28,462 bases of DNA, taken from positions 1 to 28,462 of the forward strand of contig JAEZWM010000082.1 of NCBI GenBank assembly GCA_023443025.1. The letters are read 5' to 3'. This document shows positions 8,180-15,133 of this stretch, piece after piece. The first letter of the stretch is position 1, and the number at the start of each line of letters is the position of its first letter. The notes beneath the pieces were generated by a model. That model made no database searches. It saw nothing but the letters and a program-made list of their open reading frames with translations, and was not told the origin of the DNA. Made by a program: the position numbers and the translations under genes. Source of the stretch: Bacillota bacterium (lineage in GTDB: Bacteria; Bacillota; Clostridia; Tissierellales; Peptoniphilaceae).

Positions 8180-9160
8180 TTGGATATTAATAAAATGAAA
8201 GCTTTACCATATGATGATCTACGTTCTTTATACAGAGAATTCTTACATAGCCAGAACATTTCAAAACTAACAATTAATACAGCTTATACTGACACCTTTT
8301 ACCTTTGGAGGAAAGGTAGCAAAGACCTGTTCTGGAATGCAGTGACTGATACTGATTTTGAAGATACGGCAAAGAATGAGTTAATAAAGGCGCTTTCTGA
8401 GAACTCGACAGGTAATGCTAAATCACTTGCTAATAGCTACTTGTCTCATCTTAGAAGGTTTCGTCTATTCTTAGCTTCTGACGGAAGCGCCGAGTCATCT
8501 GTGCCTAAGCAGGAAAAAACTGCTAATCGTGCATATGCTCGTAAGAAAAAAATGGACGTTGATGTTCCTAATCCATCAACCGAGCAGGTTGAGATTTATC
8601 TTACAAAGTGGGACGGCCTTGAGAACTATCACCTACAGGAGGATGCACTTAATAAGCTGTTTTTTGAGCTATGCCCGAAGAATACAGATGTTATCGATAT
8701 TCTATTAAAGGCTTCTACTCTTAATGATTTTTATAGTACTAATATCTTCTCAATTTATCCGGTTGCTAAGCATATATTTGCTCTGGATATTGACGCAAGA
8801 CTTAAAGCCGGTGATGTTACGCTGGTTAGAGATATTCAATATGTAAAGATCGGGGATACAGAGAAGAATTTTTATTCCTTCGCATCTAAGTATTGCAGCC
8901 ATCACAATCCTCTCGATTATCCGATTTATGATAGTTATGTTGATGAGGTTCTTCGCTATTTTAGAAGACAGGATGCCTTTTCAGATTTTCAAGATGTTGA
9001 TTTGAAGGACTATGTTAAATTCAAAGGAATATTGATTGATTTCCGTGTTTTTTATGGTTTAGATAAATATAACCTAAAACAGATAGACCAGTACGTCTGG
9101 CAACTCGGGAAGGAATACTTTCCTAAGAACTACGGAAAGAAAAAGAGAGGGGACAAGTAA
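8180..9160 (+). CDS. Uncharacterised protein with recombinase-like N-terminal domain
   Basis: This protein of about 327 residues most likely starts at TTG 8180, seven bases after AAGGAGG; ATG 8195 is a fallback. Residues about 10-100 are helical and resemble the SAM-like core-binding domain of tyrosine recombinases (SKLTINTAYTDTFYLWRKGS, then YLSHLRRFRLFLAS). No tyrosine-recombinase catalytic R..HxxR..Y set follows. The C-terminal half contains FYSFASKYCSHHNPLDYPIY followed by DSYVDEVLRYF. This pattern is seen in uncharacterised proteins distantly resembling the HhH/DNA-glycosylase fold. A DNA-binding role is therefore plausible but unproven. The next gene, a PD-(D/E)XK protein, begins 2 bases after its stop, so the two products may work together. 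Confidence 0.65.
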   Translation: MDINKMKALPYDDLRSLYREFLHSQNISKLTINTAYTDTFYLWRKGSKDLFWNAVTDTDFEDTAKNELIKALSENSTGNAKSLANSYLSHLRRFRLFLASDGSAESSVPKQEKTANRAYARKKKMDVDVPNPSTEQVEIYLTKWDGLENYHLQEDALNKLFFELCPKNTDVIDILLKASTLNDFYSTNIFSIYPVAKHIFALDIDARLKAGDVTLVRDIQYVKIGDTEKNFYSFASKYCSHHNPLDYPIYDSYVDEVLRYFRRQDAFSDFQDVDLKDYVKFKGILIDFRVFYGLDKYNLKQIDQYVWQLGKEYFPKNYGKKKRGDK

Positions 9161-9162
9161 TT

Positions 9163-10176
9163 ATGAAAATCCATTATTTTCAGAGATATCATGCAAAAGA
9201 AAATGTTGCTACAGCAAATACGATGTTGCTTTTGTCTCGTCTATATCAATATTCTTCGGATAAGTTTTTCCGCTTCTTGAAATCGGAGTTCTTCTCTGAC
9301 TCTTTCGAGCCAGAAATTGTATTTAACTTACAAGAGAAGAGTGTTGACAGTATCCCTGATGCAACCATCACACAGGAAAGCTTTAAGATTGTTGTTGAAA
9401 CAAAAATGTCTGACTGGTTTTATTCTGAACAGCTTATGAAGCATTTAAACTCTTTCAGTGATGAAAAGTATAAAGTAATGATTACATTAGCCCCTGAACT
9501 AATGGCGGAAGATAAAATGAAAATTTTCGAACAGCAATTAAAGGAATACAACTCTACGCAATCTATGCCAGTCATTCATATCAATACGACATTTGAAGGT
9601 ATCGCAAATGCAATTCAAGATGTCATTGATGATAGGGACTATGAAATGCAGGAGGTCTTAGATGACTATCTGAACTACTGCTATAACGATGGATTGATTA
9701 CAGTATCAGATTCATGGAAGTTTATGAGGATGCAGCTGGCAGGAACTACTCTTGATTTTAACGTAAGTGAAGATATTTATTATGATAATGCTGAGCGTGG
9801 CTTTAGGGCTCATGATTATTTGAGTTTATATAAAAATAAAAGTGTACGTGCAGTAGGTAAAGTATGCGCTCGTATTACAGCGGTTGAAGTTGAAGGTGAT
9901 ATACAATATGAGGCAGAATTTGGTGAATTGACGGAAGAAAGAAAATTGAAGATTCGTAAAGCAATAGCGAATGGTGTTGAACATGGATATGATTTAAAAA
10001 GCACTATACACCGTTACTTCTTTGTCGAGAAATTTTATGAAACAGATTTTAAGAAAATCACGCCTAGAGCCCCTATGGGAACAAGAATATTTGATTTAAC
10101 ACAAATTCTGGAGACAGAGCAGTTACCCTCAGCGTTGGAAATTGCAGAGTTGTTAAAAACGAAGACATGGAACTAA
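9163..10176 (+). CDS. PD-(D/E)XK nuclease-like protein
   Basis: This 337-residue protein shows a credible PD-(D/E)XK nuclease core: SIPDATITQESFKIVVETKM, with D66, E79 and K81 in the usual spacing, then SEQLMKHL about ten residues later, the Q.L..HL helix seen in many restriction-like nucleases. Residues 95-160 continue the alpha/beta core (YKVMITLAPELM). The remaining ~170 residues are not recognised and could bind DNA or a partner; they include a beta-rich segment around KSVRAVGKVCARITAVEVEG. The ATG lies 2 bases after the preceding gene, with ribosome site AGAGAGGGG inside that gene's end. Together with its neighbours this suggests a DNA-targeting accessory or defence role, which is inference. 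Confidence 0.7.
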   Translation: MKIHYFQRYHAKENVATANTMLLLSRLYQYSSDKFFRFLKSEFFSDSFEPEIVFNLQEKSVDSIPDATITQESFKIVVETKMSDWFYSEQLMKHLNSFSDEKYKVMITLAPELMAEDKMKIFEQQLKEYNSTQSMPVIHINTTFEGIANAIQDVIDDRDYEMQEVLDDYLNYCYNDGLITVSDSWKFMRMQLAGTTLDFNVSEDIYYDNAERGFRAHDYLSLYKNKSVRAVGKVCARITAVEVEGDIQYEAEFGELTEERKLKIRKAIANGVEHGYDLKSTIHRYFFVEKFYETDFKKITPRAPMGTRIFDLTQILETEQLPSALEIAELLKTKTWN

Positions 10177-10205
10177 AAAGCACACATAAGAGAGGAGAAA
10201 ATAGT

Positions 10206-10712
10206 ATGGCTAAGTATATGGTTACTGAAAATGAAGTTAAGAAGGCTTTGGCAATTGATAATTTTAGAAATATGTCTAAGGAAAAAATTATGGAGTTCGT
10301 TTCTGCAATTCCTAATATGGATAAAGAAGTCGCAATTAAAATAATTGAGCAATTTCCTGCCTATACTGAATCAGCGAATAATATGCTTGCACAGTTGAAT
10401 ACCATGTGCAGTAACGCAATGAAGGAAAATGGAGAAAGTCAGAAAGAAGTAATTGGAGCTTATAAAAAAATATTGGATGACCTCGGTGAACTCCTGAAGA
10501 AAGACACAATAACTGCTGAGGAAAGAGCACACATCACAGAACAGATGATAACTATTGCAGATCGTATTTCAGCAAAAGATACTGAAAACAAAGAATTTCT
10601 CAACGGAATAATTAAATATGGAGTTCCTATCATTGGAGGTGCGCTTGTACTGGGTGCTGCAATTCTAGGCGTAAATGTTAAAGGAACTAAGATTCCAACA
10701 TTAAAGAGTTAG
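10206..10712 (+). CDS. Helical protein with single C-terminal membrane segment
   Basis: This protein of about 168 residues starts at ATG 10206 after AGAGGAGAA. An in-frame start at 10167 overlaps the nuclease gene and is less likely. Most of the sequence is amphipathic helix (NEVKKALAIDNFRNMSKEKI; KKILDDLGELLKKDTITAEE). A hydrophobic, glycine-rich helix near the C-terminus (GVPIIGGALVLGAAILGVNV) precedes a short basic tail, so the protein appears tail-anchored. There is no signal peptide. It is the last gene of the six-gene run. A membrane-anchored partner beside a nuclease-like protein is reminiscent of effector arrangements in defence systems, but no homology supports that here. I do not recognise the family. 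Confidence 0.65.
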   Translation: MAKYMVTENEVKKALAIDNFRNMSKEKIMEFVSAIPNMDKEVAIKIIEQFPAYTESANNMLAQLNTMCSNAMKENGESQKEVIGAYKKILDDLGELLKKDTITAEERAHITEQMITIADRISAKDTENKEFLNGIIKYGVPIIGGALVLGAAILGVNVKGTKIPTLKS

Positions 10713-11090
10713 AGTTGATATGTTCCCACATACGAAAGCCCACGGTGGATATGTTCCCTCAAACTAGAATCGGTTTTGGCTTCTAATTTTTGACAGCTAC
10801 GTACTTGTCTCCAAACACGTTGAAGTCGTAACACTGCTTGTGAAGGAGTGAAACGACTGAAGAAGTATATGTACGTCTCATGTCAGGAATGTAAAAGAAG
10901 ACAAGGGATAGCGAAGGCTGATTGGTAGCAAGCTATGGCTAAGAGTAAATTTAGATGACGTATTGGTTTCGAGGATGAAGAATAGGATTTGACACAGCAT
11001 ACAGTGGTTTAAGGTCGAAAACTTGGTCAAAATATATGTACAATAAGAGGGGATATTAAATAGAAGGCTTATATGATTATATTTAATAGG
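10713..11090 (+). other. Noncoding stretch, possible decayed structured RNA (group II intron-like)
   Basis: About 380 bases without a credible gene. An 11-base direct repeat, GATATGTTCCC, occurs at 10717-10727 and 10748-10758, with GAAAGCCCACGGTG between the copies. Further on, GTCGTAACACTG and GAGTGAAACGACTG can pair through GTCGT/ACGAC. The GAAAGCCCACGGTG and GGAGTGAAACGAC phrases resemble the structured RNA of clostridial group II introns. No domain V, 5' GUGYG start or reverse transcriptase was found, so at most this is a truncated relic. No clear terminator for the upstream operon was seen. This is recognition from memory and low confidence. Confidence 0.3.
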
Positions 11091-11105
11091 AAAGGAGTTT
11101 TTAAA

Positions 11106-13118
11106 ATGGATGATAAAAAACATCTAGCTTCCTTAATTAAAAGGAACTATAGGATTAATCAAATCTTGTTTGCAGAGGAAACTAAGATAGAAGGGGATAC
11201 ATTATATATTTCTTCCAAACTATGTGAAGAATCTTTAACAAATGCTGATCAAAGTATTGTATTAGATATGACTTTAGACATTATACCTCCTGAAGAATAT
11301 GAAACTTACATCAATACAATCCTTGACGTTCAGCCTATTGCAGTTAAGGAAAAGAACTTTATTATAGGTGAAGGTGTAACTCGTACACTATCTGGTGTGG
11401 TTCTGGCAATCTGTGGTAAGGATGAAGCTGGAGAACAAATCAGCGAAGCAGGATCATCTGAGGGAATACTGTCAGAGAAAATTCGTTTCAATAGACCTGG
11501 ATCTATAGATAAGGGCGAGATAATCATTAAAGTAGACTTTCTTATAAAAGCAGGGGAAAGGATGAAACGTCCTGGTCCTTTAGCGTGCCACAAGGCTGCT
11601 GATTATATAGTGGAAGATATTCGTTCAGCTATTCTCTCTTTGAGTGAGGAAGACTTTATCTCAGGAATCTCAGGGGAAGAAAGATTTGAATATGCACGAA
11701 ATACTGATAAGCCTAAAGTTTTATTAGTAAAGGAAATAATGGGTCAAGGAGCTATGCATGAAAAACTGTTGCTTCCTTTACAACCATGTGGCATTATAGG
11801 ATCACGCTCTAATATTGATATGGGTAATATTCCCATTATGCTGTCTCCCTTAGAGGCACTTGATGGGGCTATTCATGCTCTTACCTGTGTTGGTCCTTCA
11901 ACAAAGGAAACTAGTCGTCATTATTTTCGTGATCCCTTGGTAAGTTTGGCTTTAAATGATGAGGACATTGACTTATGTGGAGTTGCTTTTGTAGGGAGTC
12001 CAGCTATCAATCAGCAAAAGCAGATGGTGGCAGAGCGTCTAGGGATGCTTGTTGCTTCAATGGATGTAGATGGAGTTATAGTGGCAACCGAAGGTTATGG
12101 AAATAATCATATAGATTTTGCTGGACACCTTGAGGCTATAGGTAAACGTGGAATTCCAGCTGTGGGGGTAACATTTTGTGGTAATTTTGGTCCCTTGATT
12201 ACAGGTAATAAATATACTCGTAATCTGGTTGATTGTACTAAAGCTGATATAGGACTTGAAAACGGAATTCTTGCAGATAATACAATGATAGAGGAAGATG
12301 GGAAGGTTGCTCTTTCCATGCTTAAGTCTATTATAAGAGGGGAAAGAGTGATATCTCCTCCAAATAAATGGGATCCAAATATAAGGACGAAAAATTTAGA
12401 AATAGTTGAGAATAAGGATGTTAAATTATTTCAGTCAGAAATTCCTACTGCAACTATGCCTTCTATAGTTTGGACACCAGTAACCAAATCATTAAGTGAG
12501 ATGAAAATTGCTCTTGTTTCAGGAACAGGCGTACATTTAAAAACTGATGAGCGTTTTACTCTAACTAGTGACAGTAGTTTTAGAATTATTCCCGAAGATA
12601 CATCAACTGCTGATTTGACTGTTAGCCACGGAGGCTATGACAATTCTGATGTTTTAGCAGATATAAATAGCATGTTTCCTCTTGATCCTTTGAGAAAACT
12701 AGTCGAGGAAGGTCTTATTGCAGCAATAGCTCCCCGACATATAGGTTTTATGGGTGGTGGAGGAGACCTAAAAAAACTGGCTAACGAAACTGGACCTGCC
12801 ATTGCTGATATACTAAAGAAAGATAGAGTAGATGCTGCCGTATTTACTGCAGGCTGAGGCACTTGTCACCGTTCTTCTGTTATTGTTCAAAGAGCGGTAG
12901 AGGGATTGGGAATCCCTACAATTATTATTTCAGCTCTACCTAGTATTTCTATACGTGGTGGTGCTCCACGAGGAGTATCTCCTATAGTACCTATGGGGGC
13001 CAATGCTGGTGCTCCAAATAATCCTTTGCAGCAAAAAGAGATTTTACGTCTAACTTTGCTTAATCTTGTATCCATAGATAATCCAGGGCAAAATGTGCCA
13101 TTACCGATTGAATATTAA
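11106..13118 (+). CDS. Fused PrdA-PrdB-like D-proline reductase selenoprotein (UGA = Sec)
   Basis: The start is ATG 11106, eight bases after AAAGGAG. The frame meets TGA at 12855-12857, and the same frame continues with conserved sequence to TAA 13118, giving 670 residues with selenocysteine 584. Residues about 8-440 match the body of the D-proline reductase proprotein PrdA, including KEIMGQGAMHEKLLLPLQP and LTCVGPSTKETSRHYFRDPL; Cys261 aligns with the PrdA cysteine that becomes the pyruvoyl group. PrdA's usual N-terminal domain of about 150 residues is absent. Residues about 445-670 match PrdB (PSIVWTPVTKSLSEMK, HIGFMGGGGDLKKLANETGP), including the catalytic TAGUGTCHRSSVIVQRA motif. PrdA and PrdB are normally separate subunits reducing D-proline to 5-aminovalerate. 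Here both active sites lie in one chain. No prdC, prdR or racemase gene is nearby, so the substrate may differ from proline. Confidence 0.88.
12868..12898 (+). promoter_or_regulatory. Putative bacterial SECIS hairpin
   Basis: ACCGTTCTT (12868-12876) pairs with AAGAGCGGT (12890-12898), nine pairs with one G-U, closing a 13-base U-rich loop that starts 20 bases after the UGA. This distance fits bacterial SECIS elements, which sit within the coding region just downstream of the UGA and recruit SelB. It supports reading UGA 12855 as selenocysteine. Confidence 0.6.
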
Positions 13119-13148
13119 TTTTCATATGCTTTGCCCATAAAGATATAA

Positions 13149-13407
13149 GTCTATGAATATCTGAGAAGATTTATTTACTAAAAATTTAGCTACTAATATC
13201 CTTGAAAGAATGGAAAAGTAAATTATGAGATTGAGAGTGTTTCCTTTTTCATGTAATTATGTGACTGATGAATATTTAAAAAGTAAAGGTTATAGATAAT
13301 TAATAGCTGACAATTATATTATATTTTACTTAATTGAGGAAGAAAATAAACAAGTTATTATTATGCGTGTTTTATATGGAAAACAGAAATATGAAAATTT
13401 ATTATAA
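13149..13407 (+). pseudogene. Decayed RelE/ParE-family toxin
   Basis: Translation in pieces gives VYEY, then after a frameshift EDLFTKNLATNILERMEK, a stop, IMRLRVFPFSCNYVTDEYLK with SKGYR, a second stop (TAA 13297-13299) and LIADNYIIFYLIEEENKQ with VIIMRVLYGKQKYENLL. Joined, this is the helical then beta-sheet core of a RelE/ParE-type ribonuclease or gyrase toxin, with the typical C-terminal LY(G)..Y.NLL. At least one frameshift near 13160 and two in-frame stops make it non-functional. No intact antitoxin gene is adjacent. It is a relic of a toxin-antitoxin module, consistent with mobile-element turnover in this segment. Confidence 0.8.
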
Positions 13408-13449
13408 ATACACCTATTAATTCTAAAATAATCCCACCAAGGGGATAAT

Positions 13450-13569
13450 ATGAATTTAAGACATCATTATTGTACTCTCAAGGCATGTGGAGAGTGTGGC
13501 TTTGATGGAAAAAGAAAGTATATAGAAGATCTTAGGCTTTGGAATACGAGAATAAAAGAAATAGCTTAA
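13450..13569 (+). CDS. Small 39-residue hypothetical protein or gene fragment
   Basis: ATG 13450 lies six bases after AAGGGG and opens a 39-codon frame: MNLRHHYCTLKACGECGFDG, ending in WNTRIKEIA. It contains two HHYC/CxxC-like clusters, C8 and then C13 and C16, which could bind zinc. I do not recognise it. It may be the C-terminal scrap of a larger lost gene, since it sits between a toxin pseudogene and a terminator. The ribosome site and the clean stop before that terminator leave open that it is expressed. Confidence 0.35.
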   Translation: MNLRHHYCTLKACGECGFDGKRKYIEDLRLWNTRIKEIA

Positions 13570-13598
13570 CTTATTATAGGCTTATATTTACAAACAAG

Positions 13599-13632
13599 GT
13601 CCTGGTATTTTTTGAAATATCAGGACTTTTTA
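13599..13632 (+). terminator. Strong intrinsic terminator
   Basis: GTCCTGGTATTT (13599-13610) pairs with AAATATCAGGAC (13615-13626) over 12 bp with one G-U and a 4-base loop, followed by TTTTTATAT. It ends whatever transcript crosses the selenoprotein and pseudogene region. The remaining bases to 13864 are AT-rich and show no gene. Confidence 0.8.
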
Positions 13633-13877
13633 TATACCATAATATCAAACTAGTAAAGATAAGACATTTTATTAAAAAGTGATATAATTATATTTAGATA
13701 ACTTAAGAAAGTGTCCTAACTAATGCTTTACTTAAATATTTTAGCTAATATAACTCTTATTTTTTTATTAGCTTTTAAATCTTATAGCATTTTTTTTGAT
13801 TATTAATTGATTTAATTGTGTATAAGTATTTAGGTTAGGCATAGAAAAATATAAAAATAATTTTAAGGAGTGACAAT

Positions 13878-15074
13878 TTGATTACATCAGAAGAAATTAA
13901 AAGAAGACTTTGGGATGGCGCCACAGAGCTAAGGGGTTCAATGGACGCCAGTAGATATAAAGACTATATGCTGGGGCTGATGTTCTATAAATTTTTAAGT
14001 GATAAGACCCTAGAAGCTTTCAGCGATTCAGCTGGACTTGGAAAAATATCCGAGGAACTACTAGTAGAAGAATATAGCAAGGCAAGAAAAGAATTTGGAG
14101 GACACCTAGACAATACCCTTCAGGAGATATTAGGCTACTATGTTCTTCCAGAATATCTATATCAAAAGTGGGTTATGGATATAGATTCAGGAGACTTTGA
14201 ACTGCAAAATGTAACAGACAGCCTACATAACTTTGAAAGAACCATAGCTGTTGAAGCAGAAAACACAGACTTCAAGGGACTTTTCTCTAGTTCTACCATA
14301 GACCTAACGGACACAGCCCTAGGCAGCAACCTAAAGGAAAGAAGCGAAAATATTCAAAGCCTTATATTACTTTTTTCAGACCTTAATCTGGTTGATCTAC
14401 AAGAGGGAGATATCCTAGGAGATGCCTATGAATACTTAATAGGTCAATTTGCCATGGAATCAGGCAAAAAAGCAGGAGAATTCTATACACCCCACCAGGT
14501 AAGTGAGGTAATGGCGAGGATAGTTAGTAAATCATCAGATCTTAAATCTATTTATGACCCAACAGTAGGTGCAGGGGGATTGAGTTTTGGCTTACTGGAA
14601 CATATACATATATCGAAGTTATATCTTGTAGACTTAAGGGAAGATGGACTTACAATTGCCAAAAATAGGATTTTTAATTCATATCCCGGTATTGTAATTA
14701 ATAAAATTGTAGCTGATGTCCAATCGGTCCCGCTTAGTGACGAATCAGTCGATTTAATAATAAGTAGAGGTTCGATTAGATTTTGGGAAGACCAACTAAA
14801 ATCCCTTGTGGAACTTAGAAGGTTGTTAAAGTCCGGTGGCATAATGTATGTCGGTGGTGGTCGTGGAAGCGTTGACTTTCAAAAGGAAAGATCTCAAAAG
14901 GATCCAAATTGGTCGGAAGGTTCATACAGTGAAGTATTTAAATCGGGGAAAAAATTAGAATCTAAAATGCTCGATGATTCTGAATATGTGAAACTTTTTG
15001 ATACATGGTCTGATTCTTATGCGATATACAATGGTTTAGGTGATGGTCACTGGCTGAGTGTTATGAAGAGTTAA
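13878..15074 (+). CDS. Chimera: HsdM N-terminal half fused to an unrelated SAM methyltransferase
   Basis: The TTG start at 13878 follows AAGGAG by seven bases and gives 398 residues. Residues 1-231 are typical type I restriction-modification HsdM: RRLWDGATELRGSMDASRYK, GLFSSSTIDLTDTALGSNLK, YLIGQFAMESGKKAGEFYTP, then IYDPTVG. HsdM would continue SGSLLLTV and later carry NPPF. Instead residues ~232-398 read AGGLSFGLLEHIHISKLYLV, SDESVDLIISRGSIRFWEDQ and LLKSGGIMYVGGGRGS, a small class I methyltransferase of the kind found with metal-uptake operons. The switch falls at nt 14556-14580, inside motif I shared by both enzymes, and preserves frame. The NPP(F/Y) motif needed for adenine methylation is lost and no hsdS or hsdR is present. 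It is probably a deletion product; whether the protein is active is unknown. Confidence 0.85.
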   Translation: MITSEEIKRRLWDGATELRGSMDASRYKDYMLGLMFYKFLSDKTLEAFSDSAGLGKISEELLVEEYSKARKEFGGHLDNTLQEILGYYVLPEYLYQKWVMDIDSGDFELQNVTDSLHNFERTIAVEAENTDFKGLFSSSTIDLTDTALGSNLKERSENIQSLILLFSDLNLVDLQEGDILGDAYEYLIGQFAMESGKKAGEFYTPHQVSEVMARIVSKSSDLKSIYDPTVGAGGLSFGLLEHIHISKLYLVDLREDGLTIAKNRIFNSYPGIVINKIVADVQSVPLSDESVDLIISRGSIRFWEDQLKSLVELRRLLKSGGIMYVGGGRGSVDFQKERSQKDPNWSEGSYSEVFKSGKKLESKMLDDSEYVKLFDTWSDSYAIYNGLGDGHWLSVMKS

Positions 15075-15121
15075 AACTCTTTTTATTTTTACCTTCATTA
15101 TGCTCTAGAAAGAATAATGAA
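15066..15121 (+). promoter_or_regulatory. Weak hairpin and inverted repeat ahead of the permease gene
   Basis: AAGAGT and ACTCTT (15066-15081) form a 6-bp stem overlapping the chimera's stop codon and are followed by TTTATTTTT, a weak terminator. A second inverted repeat, TTCATTAT (15094-15101) and ATAATGAA (15114-15121), ends at the permease ribosome site. It could be an operator or a translation-blocking hairpin for the metal-uptake genes. Confidence 0.45.
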
Positions 15122-15133
15122 AGGGTGATTGTT

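Noticed and set aside
12855..12857. TGA as a nonsense mutation making the reductase a pseudogene
   Set aside because: The TGA sits exactly at the catalytic Sec position of PrdB (TAG-U-GTCHRS), the downstream frame is conserved to a proper stop, and a SECIS-like hairpin follows.
12906..13118. A separate 70-residue gene starting MGIPTIIISALPS
   Set aside because: It is the continuation of the PrdB domain after the selenocysteine UGA in the same frame, and it has no ribosome site of its own.
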